In this document: one piece after another, positions 7,062 through 15,296 of the stretch | Numbering within the stretch: the first letter of the stretch is position 1 | How the letters are laid out: each line of letters begins with the position of its first letter | From: an uncultured Dorea sp. | Lineage (GTDB): Bacteria; Bacillota; Clostridia; Lachnospirales; Lachnospiraceae | Length of the DNA stretch: 64,000 nucleotides | Reading direction: 5' to 3' | Assembly: GCA_910580235.1 (NCBI GenBank) | Contig: CAJTVU010000008.1 | Coordinates: 30,714 to 94,713 of the forward strand | Position numbers and translations under genes: made by a program | The notes under the pieces: generated by a model | What the model was told of the DNA's origin: nothing | The model's database searches: none | What the model saw: only the letters and a program-made list of their open reading frames with translations

Positions 7062-8027
7062 ATGGAAAAGGGAATTATTGAAAGTACAAGGGAGAATTCT
7101 CAGAACATACTGAGCAAGATACGAGAACAATTAAGAGAAAGGTTTCCTTTAGAAAATGAGAAGTATAAGAATATTTGTGTTTATGCCTGCGGCTCTCTGG
7201 GAAGATTAGAAATGTCAGAGAATTCAGATTTAGATTTGTTTTTTGTCTCTTTGCATAATTGTGGAGAGGATCCTATGTGCCAGAACCTGAATAAATACAA
7301 GTTTTTTTCAAAACTATATGATATAAATTGTGCGATGGAATTTCCTGAACCCAGTAAATGTGGAGAGTACTGGGAATTCATTAATAAAGACGATTTTCTT
7401 GACATAGGAAGCAGGAAGGAAGACTTTAATAATAGTTTTACGGCTCGGCTTCTGTTCCTTTTGGAAAGTAAGCCAATTTATAATGAAGAAGCATTCGATT
7501 GGCTTTTGAAGGAGACGGTCTCAAAATATTTTACCGACTATGCAGACCACCGGGATGAATTTTACCCGTTATTTTTGATAAATGACATTCTGCGCTATTG
7601 GTATACATTGACATTGAATTATGAATATAGAAGAGATGATGCGGATGATGTCCACAAGAAGAACTGGAAACGCCTGAAACTGAAATACGCCCGGTTACTT
7701 ACATGTTTTTCTATGATTGCATGTCTGTATCGTAGGAATATTACGAGCGAGTACGTGGTGGAATGCATAAAAATGACGCCTCTTGAACGTTTGGATAAAG
7801 TGGCCTCGAAAAATACTGAGCTTAGAGGTATTGTGGAGAGCATTAAGAAAGAATATGAGTGGTTTCTTAATTTAAGGCAGACCAGAGACAATGGATTTGA
7901 TGAGAAGGAGAAGCGGGAAGAGGCCTTCCGGCATGCGGATAAATTTCATGAGCTTGTCTTGCATCAGTTGCTCAATCAAGTGTCGCAGGCAAATCCGCAG
8001 TTAAGGAAGAGGATGGATTTATTCTAA
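7062..8027 (+). CDS. Nucleotidyltransferase-fold protein (GlnD/DUF294-like)
   Basis: 321 residues. The pol-beta nucleotidyltransferase signature is plain: YACGSLGRLEMSENSDLDLF, with the GS pair at 44-45 and metal-binding Asp57/Asp59. It is preceded by a helical segment of about 35 residues. The C-terminal 200 residues are helical and charged, resembling the helical region after the NTase in GlnD/GlnE-type and DUF294 proteins. It lacks the look of a classical CD-NTase. The ribosome site AAGGAG is 7 bases from the ATG. It lies between a SLATT-like membrane protein and a 2H-methyltransferase fusion. I infer a signalling or modifying role in that cassette; the substrate (nucleotide second messenger, protein or RNA) cannot be read from sequence. 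Confidence 0.75.
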   Translation: MEKGIIESTRENSQNILSKIREQLRERFPLENEKYKNICVYACGSLGRLEMSENSDLDLFFVSLHNCGEDPMCQNLNKYKFFSKLYDINCAMEFPEPSKCGEYWEFINKDDFLDIGSRKEDFNNSFTARLLFLLESKPIYNEEAFDWLLKETVSKYFTDYADHRDEFYPLFLINDILRYWYTLTLNYEYRRDDADDVHKKNWKRLKLKYARLLTCFSMIACLYRRNITSEYVVECIKMTPLERLDKVASKNTELRGIVESIKKEYEWFLNLRQTRDNGFDEKEKREEAFRHADKFHELVLHQLLNQVSQANPQLRKRMDLF

Positions 8028-8046
8028 TCTGAAATGGGGACTGACT

Positions 8047-10290
8047 ATGAAGTATTTTGCGCTATTTTTAAATGAAAATAGTTTTATTGAAAAATGTATC
8101 TCGCTGATGAGGTTTATAAGCAATCCGTCTACAAAATCCAGGCCGCATATTACAGTGCGCCTTTTTAAGGAGTCAGATCCTAGAATGGAAGAATCTAGGA
8201 AGATGGAGGAATCCAGAAGGAGAGAGTTTACGTATCTTAATATTGTCTGTCCGGGAACTTTTAACTTTGAGAAAAAAAAACCGCCTTATGTAGTCTTTCT
8301 GCAGTGTGAGTCGGAAGAACTTGAAGATATAGAATATAAGCCTGATTTTCCTTATAGCAGACTTCATATTACGATTTACGAGGGGGACGATTACTCATAT
8401 GCAGAAAAGTTGTATCAGTTGCTATGCTCTTTTTCATGGCATTTCAAACTGCTTTTTGAAAGCCCGAGAAAACTGTTGGAGCAAAAGGTAGGGAGTAAAA
8501 GTTATGAGAGGCCGGATTTTCAGGCTATATTTGAGGAGATCATAGGAGAAGGCTATCAGGAATTCTTAAAGGATTATGACAAAGATATAGAAGTTCGGCT
8601 TAAGTTGATGAGAAGGCTGCTTCAAGAACTTAAGATTCATCTGGAAGAGGTTAAACCAGAAAAGATTCAGTCGGTTTATGAGAGTAGTTCCAGACTAAAA
8701 AGCGGTGGTCAAAAAAAAACTTATAGACAGATGAAAGATGGAGTCACCTTGCCCTTTTTGGATGAAGAACCTGTTACATTTCATAAACCTGTAACAGATG
8801 CCATTTATATTACACCTCCGGAATATGCAAGAGACATGGTGAAATGTGGTCTGGAGGCCATGGAAGAGAACCACGGGGAAATTGATTTCGGTGATTCTGC
8901 TATAGGGACAGGAACTCTATTTCTGGCACTTCGGCTTTGGATTGATGAAATAAACAGAACACATGGGAGTGGACATAACTATAGAATACGCTCTGCTATA
9001 GGAATTGATATTGACAGACAAATGGCGGATGAAGCTTCTATCCGTTGCCACAAAAGGGGCTTGAAAGTGATTTACGGTGATGCTCTTCTGCCTCATATGG
9101 ATTTGGGGGAAAAACGCAATTTTATGGTAGTGAACCCACCGTTTAACCGTCATGGAGATATACCAAAAGAATATAGGGAGCTCTTGCATGACAGTGCAAA
9201 AGAGCAGACTGGAATAAGTATTGCAGGAAATGCAGGGCTATATGTGTACCATCTATTGATTATGGATAAATGGTTATGCGACGGTGGAGTGGCGGTATGG
9301 CTTCTCCCAGCTGTCTTCATGCAGGTAAGGTATGGGGAGGCGGTCAGGCGTTATCTGCTGGATTGTGTGCAACTGATAAAAATCCATATTTACAACGAAG
9401 AGGTAGAGCAGTTTGACAGTACAAATGTATCTACTGCTATCGTGGTTTTCAGGAAGGGAAAGACTGAGAGGGAAGACAAAGTGCAGGTTTCTTACGGGGC
9501 TTCTGTGGAACATCCGATAGATAGTAAGCGCATACTAAGAGAAGAACTTGTAAAAAACATGGACAACTGGAGAGTAGTATTAAAAGAAGAGGCGTCTTTT
9601 GGAGAGCATGGCAGTAAGATTACATTCGATGACTTGTTCGAAATAAAACGTGGCGTGGCTACAGGTGCGAATGATTTCTTTGTCATGACAAGAGAAAAAG
9701 CCAGAGAGTTCCATATTCCTGATATTGCTTTAAAGCCGCTGATCCCCAAGGCACGTTATTTGAAGTCTCTAGTGATAGAAGAAAGAGAAGATGGTTATCC
9801 CGATGTAGAACCACAGTTGGTAATGATTGACTGTGCTTTAGACGAAGAGCGTATTCAAGAGATGTATCCGGGTTTCCATCGTTATCTGCAGTTGGCAAAA
9901 GTAAAAGAAGAGAATGGCGTCGCCGTTGTCGACAGATTTCTGGTGAGAAATAGGCATCCTTGGTACAGGCAGGAAAGAAGGGAACCGCCAGTTTTTCTTC
10001 TGACTTATATGGGTAGGAATAAGAAGAATCTGCCTCCTCTCTATTTTATATGGAACAAATCCCAGGCGGTTGCGTTGAACACGTATTTACTGCTATATCC
10101 CAGAAAAGGGCTGAAAGCTAGGCTGCGTGAGAATCCGGCTCTGCACGAGATAATATTGGATGCGCTCAATAAGTCTGCACAGGAAATGATGTCTTTCCGG
10201 GCAAGAGTCTATTCGGGCGGACTTAAGAAAGTTGAGCCAAATGAACTGCGTAGAATGCCGATTATAGGGCTAAATGAATTTTTGCAGTAA
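8047..10290 (+). CDS. Fusion: N-terminal 2H phosphoesterase-like domain + adenine-specific DNA methyltransferase (Eco57I/TaqI-like)
   Basis: 747 residues. Residues 1-145 carry two HxT motifs (RPHITVRLF, His34/Thr36; RLHITIYEG, His107/Thr109) about 73 residues apart, as in LigT-like 2H phosphoesterases. Residues 240-470 form a class I SAM methyltransferase: AIGTGTLFLALRL (motif I), GIDID (motif II) and the catalytic NPPF at 363-366, typical of N6-adenine enzymes. The C-terminal third (FEIKRGVATGANDFFVM) resembles the DNA-recognition part of Eco57I/TaqI-type enzymes. No endonuclease domain is seen. It is last in the operon with the SLATT and nucleotidyltransferase genes. A 2H domain fused to such a methyltransferase is unusual and might degrade a cyclic or 2'-5' nucleotide; that is inference. 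Confidence 0.8.
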   Translation: MKYFALFLNENSFIEKCISLMRFISNPSTKSRPHITVRLFKESDPRMEESRKMEESRRREFTYLNIVCPGTFNFEKKKPPYVVFLQCESEELEDIEYKPDFPYSRLHITIYEGDDYSYAEKLYQLLCSFSWHFKLLFESPRKLLEQKVGSKSYERPDFQAIFEEIIGEGYQEFLKDYDKDIEVRLKLMRRLLQELKIHLEEVKPEKIQSVYESSSRLKSGGQKKTYRQMKDGVTLPFLDEEPVTFHKPVTDAIYITPPEYARDMVKCGLEAMEENHGEIDFGDSAIGTGTLFLALRLWIDEINRTHGSGHNYRIRSAIGIDIDRQMADEASIRCHKRGLKVIYGDALLPHMDLGEKRNFMVVNPPFNRHGDIPKEYRELLHDSAKEQTGISIAGNAGLYVYHLLIMDKWLCDGGVAVWLLPAVFMQVRYGEAVRRYLLDCVQLIKIHIYNEEVEQFDSTNVSTAIVVFRKGKTEREDKVQVSYGASVEHPIDSKRILREELVKNMDNWRVVLKEEASFGEHGSKITFDDLFEIKRGVATGANDFFVMTREKAREFHIPDIALKPLIPKARYLKSLVIEEREDGYPDVEPQLVMIDCALDEERIQEMYPGFHRYLQLAKVKEENGVAVVDRFLVRNRHPWYRQERREPPVFLLTYMGRNKKNLPPLYFIWNKSQAVALNTYLLLYPRKGLKARLRENPALHEIILDALNKSAQEMMSFRARVYSGGLKKVEPNELRRMPIIGLNEFLQ

Positions 10291-10377
10291 AGATATGGAG
10301 ATTTTCTAACATTAATTTTCTCTTTGGCATGACTGTATAAATCATTTGAGCCGTCAAAAAGTGAATAGACTGAGAAA

Positions 10378-10423
10378 CGAGAGTATTGCAAAATTAGTCA
10401 GAGGAGACTGAGCGATACTCTCG
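10378..10423. terminator. Inverted repeat between convergent genes (probable bidirectional terminator)
   Basis: CGAGAGTATTGC (10378-10389) pairs with GCGATACTCTCG (10412-10423) with one wobble. It lies between the stop codons of the methyltransferase and the J-domain gene. There is no strong T-run, so termination is probable but not certain. It also marks the right edge of the A+T-rich cassette. Confidence 0.5.
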
Positions 10424-10430
10424 CCTTATG

Positions 10431-11135
10431 TTAGATACAGTAGAAACCCCGGCAACAGAGGTTGCAAATAAGATTTGCAAGGCACAGGTTTGTGCAGAGG
10501 CTGCCTCCGCCGGTGAAGGTGGTCTCATAAGGGCGCTGTTGCTGCTGATACCATGTCCCGCCGTTTTGAAGGCGGCTTACAAGTATTTGGTATTGCAGGT
10601 TGCCAGGGTCGAGGCGCAGCGCTTCTCGGGCGTGCTGGAGCGCGAGGACATTGCTCCCAATGCCGGAACAGGCAAGCGCGCTGTAATAATACCACTGTGC
10701 GTTCCGATTCTGAATGCCGTTTAAGAGGTTCAATGCTTCCTGATAATGCCTGCTTTGTATGAAATTAGCGGCCGCCCTCATATGTAAGTCTTCCTCATTG
10801 TCAGTTGCGCCCGTATTTGTCTGTTGGCGGTACTCTGCGCCGAATCCCCGGAACGGGCCTCCAAATCCGCCGAAATCCCTAAAATCTCCGAAGCTTCCAA
10901 AACCTCCAGAACCTTCCTGGGAAGAGCCTGCGCCAGAAGGGCCATATTCTTTCTCGTGCATAATCTGGCCGTATGCCTGCTGCACTTCTTTGAATTTTGC
11001 CTCGGCCTGCGCTTTGTCTGGATTATTAATATTGGCGTCAGGGTGGTATTTCCGGCTTAAGTTTCGATATGCCTTTTTAATGTCGTCGTCTGAGGCAGTT
11101 CTTGGGATGCCTAAGACACTGTAAGGGTCTGTCAT
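10431..11135 (-). CDS. J-domain (DnaJ-like) co-chaperone with TPR-like region and Cys-rich tail
   Basis: 234 residues. The N-terminus is a J domain (DPYSVLGIPRTASDDDIKKA, then YHPD with the essential HPD). A Gly/Phe/Ser-rich linker of about 45 residues follows. Next is a helical region reading like TPR repeats (FIQSRHYQEALNLL, ALQHAREALRLDPGN). The extreme C-terminus is strikingly Cys-rich: CTNLC, ICNLCC and FYC within about 20 residues, with hydrophobic residues between. There is no DnaJ zinc-finger or client-binding domain, so it is a specialised Hsp70 partner. Start choice: the ATG at 11133-11135 overlaps the stop of the upstream gene (ATGA) and has AGGAG 10 bases before it. It is the last gene of a three-gene operon. 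Confidence 0.85.
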   Translation of the reverse strand: MTDPYSVLGIPRTASDDDIKKAYRNLSRKYHPDANINNPDKAQAEAKFKEVQQAYGQIMHEKEYGPSGAGSSQEGSGGFGSFGDFRDFGGFGGPFRGFGAEYRQQTNTGATDNEEDLHMRAAANFIQSRHYQEALNLLNGIQNRNAQWYYYSALACSGIGSNVLALQHAREALRLDPGNLQYQILVSRLQNGGTWYQQQQRPYETTFTGGGSLCTNLCLANLICNLCCRGFYCI

Positions 11136-12001
11136 AACATATGTTCTCCTGTTTGTGCGGGATGCGTGTTCTCGGGATGAAGCCTTCTCTGCGTGACAGC
11201 CGTATAGCGGCGCCATACGCCTGAATATAAAATGTTTCGCAGAATATCTGCGTGGAGCAGGATCGGAAGCTTCTCGAATTCTCTGGAACACTCGGACATC
11301 ATAAGGGTCAGGATAGCACGGAAATCTTCAGCGAACTTTTCGTCTGCCCGGAATGTTTCTTTGAGGGGGTTATAGCTTCCGTTCTTTTTGTCTTTCTCGA
11401 TATCCTCATAGGCGTCCATAAGATAAATGAATTTTCCGAGAAAGAATCCAATCTTCCGCAAGGAGGATTCCCATTCATCCTCGCGGAATACAAATATCTC
11501 TGCCATAATATTCCCAAAAAGACCGGCCATCCTGTCCAGATCTGTCTCCTGTAGTCTCTCATAATAAGAGAGTTTTTGCAAGTCCGAAGAAATCCTCGCC
11601 GCTTTTTTAGGATACCGGGCTACTGCGGCATTTACTTTGGGGCGCAGGGATCGGAAAGCAAGAAGGCCTTTTTTGCTGCGCTCGTCTTTCCAGTCGTCTT
11701 TACATTTATAGTAAGAAAGAATCAGATTCATAGAGGCCGCATAGTCTGTATAGTCGTTTGTCCGCGCAGTGTGCTTCGCAAAAGGATGTGCGGCACAGTT
11801 TAATACGGACGTATTATCTTCGGGCTCATACAGCCCGGTTAGCAGGACTATAAGAAATGTCATATCATAAGACAGGGTCATTTGTCCGCGTCTGCCATAA
11901 ATTTCTTTCAGGCGTCTGCAAAGCCCGCAGTAATAGGAATGATATAGATCGTAATCTTTAAATTTCATTTCAGCCTTGTTGATTGCAATGTAGCCGAACA
12001 T
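11132..12001 (-). CDS. DUF5685 family protein
   Basis: 289 residues, cytoplasmic, helical. It opens with MFGYIAINKAEMKFKDYD and YYCGLCRRLKE, the conserved beginning of DUF5685 proteins, with a CxxC pair (Cys-Gly-Leu-Cys) and a further Cys/His (LNCAAHPF) that could bind metal. The DAYEDIEKDKKNGSYNP stretch is another conserved block and recalls the Asp-rich helices of isoprenoid-synthase-like folds, but I would not assign that activity. GGAGG is 6 bases before the ATG. It overlaps the J-domain gene by 4 bases (ATGA) and follows a zinc-ribbon membrane protein. The three are commonly seen together in Lachnospiraceae; function unknown. Confidence 0.75.
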   Translation of the reverse strand: MFGYIAINKAEMKFKDYDLYHSYYCGLCRRLKEIYGRRGQMTLSYDMTFLIVLLTGLYEPEDNTSVLNCAAHPFAKHTARTNDYTDYAASMNLILSYYKCKDDWKDERSKKGLLAFRSLRPKVNAAVARYPKKAARISSDLQKLSYYERLQETDLDRMAGLFGNIMAEIFVFREDEWESSLRKIGFFLGKFIYLMDAYEDIEKDKKNGSYNPLKETFRADEKFAEDFRAILTLMMSECSREFEKLPILLHADILRNILYSGVWRRYTAVTQRRLHPENTHPAQTGEHML

Positions 12002-12012
12002 GCGCTTCCTCC

Positions 12013-12408
12013 TTAGCTGTTTTTAATAAATGTAGCGCCGCATTTTGGACAGCGGATCTCAATGCGCCCCTTGCCGCGGGGGATGCGGATCTTCTGGCTA
12101 CAGGACGGGCACTTGTAGATATGATGCGTCCTGCGCTGGGACAGCATGTTTTTCTGACGTGTGAAGAAACAGCGCAGCTTGTAAGTCTTTTCCTGATATA
12201 TGCGGTTTTCTGCGGCACGTTTATATATATTTTTAGAAAACATGCGAAAATAAGTATAAATAATACAGGCCCATGACAGAATCGGGAATATAGAAGAGTC
12301 TGTGAACCATGTGATTACGGCAAAGGCGAGGCCGATGCCCAGGGTGGCTTTGCCCATGGAGTCTACGCCATACCTTCCGTACATGAGGCGCATAATTTTT
12401 TCCTTCAT
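12013..12408 (-). CDS. Small membrane protein with C-terminal zinc ribbon
   Basis: 131 residues. After MKEKIMRLMYGRYGVD come two hydrophobic helices (about residues 18-35 and 38-55). A basic stretch and a C-terminal zinc-ribbon follow: CPSC, then CPKC 21 residues later, embedded in a basic region (KIRIPRGKGRIEIRCPKCG). An upstream in-frame ATG at 12438 exists, but AGGAAGGTG lies directly before 12408, so the shorter start is chosen. It is first in the operon with DUF5685 and the J-domain protein. The group could be a membrane-linked chaperone or assembly module; this is inference from neighbours only. Confidence 0.7.
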   Translation of the reverse strand: MKEKIMRLMYGRYGVDSMGKATLGIGLAFAVITWFTDSSIFPILSWACIIYTYFRMFSKNIYKRAAENRIYQEKTYKLRCFFTRQKNMLSQRRTHHIYKCPSCSQKIRIPRGKGRIEIRCPKCGATFIKNS

Positions 12409-12518
12409 AATAATCACCTTCCTAATATTTACCATCATACGCTGTCAGGAGATAAAGTCAATAAACGGATAATTAAAAAAGTATAAAATAATTGAGTAAG
12501 AGGGGAGTGAATGCTATA

Positions 12519-13841
12519 ATGAGTGACAAGAGTAAGAAAAGAAGGTTGGATAGCATGAATGCTTTGACAAAATTGATCGCAGGCGATATGAAGCCTGCGC
12601 TTGGCGTGACAGAGCCGGGAGCCATCGCCTATGCGGTGGCAGAAGCGAGGAGGCATGTGGCCGGGGAAGTGAAGAAGGTCGTAGTATCTTTGAATTCTGG
12701 TATGTATAAGAATGCCTTTACTTGCGGGATCCCCAATTCAGAGAGATACGGGAACCTGTATGCGGCGGCGCTGGGGGCGGCTGCTGCCAAGGCAGAGCTG
12801 GGGCTTGAATCGTTAAGAGAGATAACGAAGGAAGATGATGAGAGGGCAGCCCGGATGGTGGCGGATGGAAAAGTAGAGGTGAAGCTTGACCATATAGGAT
12901 CCGAGATCGCCATTGACGCGGAGGTAGAAGGCGAAGAAGACAGCTGTGCCGTGCATATCCGGGGCGGCCATACACATATCGTGTCCATTGAGAAGAACGG
13001 AGCGTGCATTTATCAGGCTGAGGAGAGAGGTGAAGGCCGGGATGAGGAGGGCGAGAAAGACGTTCCGGGCATTCATGCGTACACGCTCCATGATATACTG
13101 GAATATGTAAACACTGTCCCAGTGGAGGAGATCAGCTTTATCCGGGAGGCATTTTCTATGAATATGGATCTTCTGGAAGAGGGGATCCATTCCGGGCGGG
13201 CAGTAATCGCCATGCAGCTTTTAAAGGAGAATGGCGGGCAGATTATATCAGAAGACGCGAGGAAGACGGCGCAGCTTCTATGTAATGGCGCTATCGAGGC
13301 AAGGGTCCTGGGGCTTAGCCGCCCTGCCATGAGCATAACAGGAAGCGGAGCTCATGGGATTATCGCGACAATGCCGCTGTTCGCATATTATCAGGTGAAT
13401 TATGAGGTGGTGGACGATGATATACTGCTTCGGGCTGCTGCGCTTAGCCACCTGATCACAATGTATATTAAAGAATATTCGGGAAAGCTGTCGGCGTTCT
13501 GTGGCTGCGGGATCGCGGCGGGGACCGGAATGGCCTGTGCTCTTGCATATATGCGGGGCGCAAATGAGGAGCAGATCGACATGGTCCTTTGCAATATGGC
13601 CAGCGGGCTTACGGGCATGATATGTGACGGAGGGAACCACGGCTGCGCCATGAAAGGGATCATTGCTGTAGACGCGGCGTTCCGCTCGGTGGATCTGGCC
13701 ATGACCGATGTGTGCATTGAGAGCATCCACGGCATCAACGGGAAGACGCCGGAAGACACTATGCGGAATATGGGGCGCATTGCTTCGCCGGGCATGGTGG
13801 AGACAGAGAAGACGATCGTAGAGATTATGGAAGAGAAATAG
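12519..13841 (+). CDS. UPF0597 family L-cysteine desulfidase / L-serine dehydratase alpha-like protein (CyuA/YhaM-like)
   Basis: About 440 residues and full length for the family. Conserved blocks include DMKPALGVTEPGAIAYA near the start, VVVSLNSGMYKNAF, and later AFCGCGIAAGTGMACALAY. NMASGLTGMICDGGNHGCA supplies the cysteines expected to hold an Fe-S cluster. Family members degrade L-cysteine to pyruvate, sulfide and ammonia, or resemble the iron-sulfur L-serine dehydratase alpha chain. The substrate here is not determined. Start choice is uncertain: GGGGAG precedes the ATG at 12519 by about a dozen bases; an in-frame TTG at 12492 and an ATG at 12555 are alternatives. It is transcribed towards the sortase gene 13 bases downstream. 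Confidence 0.85.
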   Translation: MSDKSKKRRLDSMNALTKLIAGDMKPALGVTEPGAIAYAVAEARRHVAGEVKKVVVSLNSGMYKNAFTCGIPNSERYGNLYAAALGAAAAKAELGLESLREITKEDDERAARMVADGKVEVKLDHIGSEIAIDAEVEGEEDSCAVHIRGGHTHIVSIEKNGACIYQAEERGEGRDEEGEKDVPGIHAYTLHDILEYVNTVPVEEISFIREAFSMNMDLLEEGIHSGRAVIAMQLLKENGGQIISEDARKTAQLLCNGAIEARVLGLSRPAMSITGSGAHGIIATMPLFAYYQVNYEVVDDDILLRAAALSHLITMYIKEYSGKLSAFCGCGIAAGTGMACALAYMRGANEEQIDMVLCNMASGLTGMICDGGNHGCAMKGIIAVDAAFRSVDLAMTDVCIESIHGINGKTPEDTMRNMGRIASPGMVETEKTIVEIMEEK

Positions 13842-13854
13842 GGGGAAGCGTCAG

Positions 13855-14655
13855 ATGGCAGAGAAAGGGAACAGAAGAAAGCCGCACAGAGGAAGACGGA
13901 AAAAGAAGAAGGGGAACGTGCTGTACCAGGTGATCCTCGTGGCCGCGATCGCTGTGTTTTGTATATCCGGGTTTATGCTTTTGAAATATACCAGAGAGTA
14001 CATGGCTGGAAGAAGCGAGTATAATGATGTGCGGAAATTAGCGATCAATGAAGGAGAAGAGGGGAGCGGCTTCCGGGTAAACTTCAATGAGCTGATTGAA
14101 GTTAATCCTGAAACTGTGGGATGGCTTCGGTTTTATCCAGAGCCTTCAACGATTAATTACCCTATAGCGCAAGCGGCAGATAATGATAAATACCTTCATA
14201 CGACGTTCTCCTTGGAGGCCAATGCTGCGGGGGCGATCTTCCTGGCAGCAGAGAATGAGAATACGTTTCTTGACAGGAATTCTATCCTGTATGGACATCG
14301 TATGAACGACCGCTCCATGTTCTGGCATTTGGAGGACTATAAAGACAAGGCTTTCTGTGAGGAGAATCCATATTTCTATATCTATACTCCTGATGGGCAT
14401 GAGCTGGCCTATCGTGTCTATTCCACAGGCGTCGTGGAGGACACATCGGAGACGTACAAGACTGAGTTTGCGTCGGATGAAGAATGGCAGGCATTTTTAA
14501 ATATGACGAAAGAGATTGCTGAGTATGATACCGGAGTAGAGGTGGGTATAGATAATACGATCGTAACATTGTCGACTTGTACGAGCGCAAATGATCATCA
14601 CCGCTATGTGGTGCGGGGAGTGCTGGAGAAAGATGTTCCGTTGCAGGAGGGCTAA
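13855..14655 (+). CDS. srtB: Class B sortase
   Basis: 266 residues. A very basic cytoplasmic N-terminus (RRKPHRGRRKKKK) precedes one membrane anchor (VLYQVILVAAIAVFCISGFML), then the extracellular sortase barrel. Catalytic His is in SILYGHRMND, catalytic Cys in VTLSTCTSAND, and the Arg in HRYVVRG. The VGWLRFYPEPSTINYPIAQ block is typical of SrtB. It would join a surface protein to peptidoglycan or polymerise pilins. No substrate with an NPQTN-like sorting signal is visible nearby, so it is a housekeeping or orphan enzyme. The GGGGGAAG site is close to the ATG. DUF951 and the rpsF operon follow. Confidence 0.9.
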   Translation: MAEKGNRRKPHRGRRKKKKGNVLYQVILVAAIAVFCISGFMLLKYTREYMAGRSEYNDVRKLAINEGEEGSGFRVNFNELIEVNPETVGWLRFYPEPSTINYPIAQAADNDKYLHTTFSLEANAAGAIFLAAENENTFLDRNSILYGHRMNDRSMFWHLEDYKDKAFCEENPYFYIYTPDGHELAYRVYSTGVVEDTSETYKTEFASDEEWQAFLNMTKEIAEYDTGVEVGIDNTIVTLSTCTSANDHHRYVVRGVLEKDVPLQEG

Positions 14656-14658
14656 ATA

Positions 14659-14847
14659 ATGAGATACATATATGAAGTGGGAGATGTCGTAACGCTTAAG
14701 AAGCCTCACCCGTGCGGCAGCAGAGAGTGGGAGATACTGAGGGTCGGAGCGGACTTCCGCTTGAAATGTGTGGGGTGCGGACATCAGATTATGATAGCGA
14801 GGAGACTGGTGGAGAAAAATACGAAGGGCTTAGAGAAAAAGTCTTGA
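14659..14847 (+). CDS. DUF951 family protein
   Basis: 62 residues, starting 3 bases after the sortase stop with GGAGGG overlapping the sortase end. The sequence YEVGDVVTLKKPHPCGSREW, LKCVGCGHQI and RRLVEK is the DUF951 consensus, with three cysteines (CGS, CVGC) that may bind zinc. The family sits next to rpsF-ssb-rpsR in many Firmicutes, and does so here. It is possibly a nucleic-acid or ribosome-associated factor; function not established. Confidence 0.9.
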   Translation: MRYIYEVGDVVTLKKPHPCGSREWEILRVGADFRLKCVGCGHQIMIARRLVEKNTKGLEKKS

Positions 14848-14872
14848 AACTGTTTCCGGATTATGGTATCAT
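14844..14872 (+). promoter_or_regulatory. Promoter of the rpsF-ssb-rpsR operon
   Basis: TTGAAA (14844-14849), 17-base spacer, TATCAT (14867-14872). The leader to rpsF is about 110 bases, long enough for ribosomal-protein feedback, but I cannot assign a structure with confidence. Confidence 0.6.
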
Positions 14873-14987
14873 ATTAACTTGTGATACAATGTTTTCCGAA
14901 GGGATATCTTTTAAGGTATATTTCGGACATCCTTGCTCCCGGGAGAGTACGGGGGCCAAAAGACCAGAAGGAGGTGCAGGAGACGAC

Positions 14988-15275
14988 ATGAACAAGTATG
15001 AGTTAGCTGTTGTTGTCAGTGCAAAAATCGAAGACGACGAGAGAGCACAGGTCATCGAGAAAGTGAAAGCGTTAGTGGAACGTTTCGGTGGCAAGATCTC
15101 TGATGTCGATGAATGGGGTAAGAAGAGACTGGCTTACGAAATTCAGAAGATGAAAGAAGGATATTATTATTTCATCCACTTCGAGTCTGATGCCGATGCT
15201 CCAGGCGAGATCGAGAAGAGAATTCGCATCATGGAAGGCGTCATCAGATATTTATGCGTTAGACAGGAAGCATAA
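14988..15275 (+). CDS. rpsF: 30S ribosomal protein S6
   Basis: 95 residues, the normal length. MNKYELAVVVSAKIEDDERA, DVDEWGKKRLAYEI and GYYYFIHF are characteristic. It binds 16S rRNA in the platform as a heterodimer with S18, encoded two genes downstream. An in-frame extension to 14712 is rejected because it would overlap DUF951, and AGGAG stands 6 bases before this ATG. It is first gene of the rpsF-ssb-rpsR operon; S6:S18 often autoregulates this operon through the leader. Confidence 0.97.
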   Translation: MNKYELAVVVSAKIEDDERAQVIEKVKALVERFGGKISDVDEWGKKRLAYEIQKMKEGYYYFIHFESDADAPGEIEKRIRIMEGVIRYLCVRQEA

Positions 15276-15296
15276 GCAGGAAGTAGAGGTAATTAT

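Noticed and set aside
7062..8027. Calling the nucleotidyltransferase a CBASS CD-NTase
   Set aside because: Only the generic GS...DxD signature is seen. The C-terminal region looks more like GlnD/DUF294, so naming it CBASS would overreach.
14712..14987. N-terminal extension of S6 in the same frame
   Set aside because: It overlaps DUF951 and the promoter. Normal S6 length and the ribosome site support the start at 14988.
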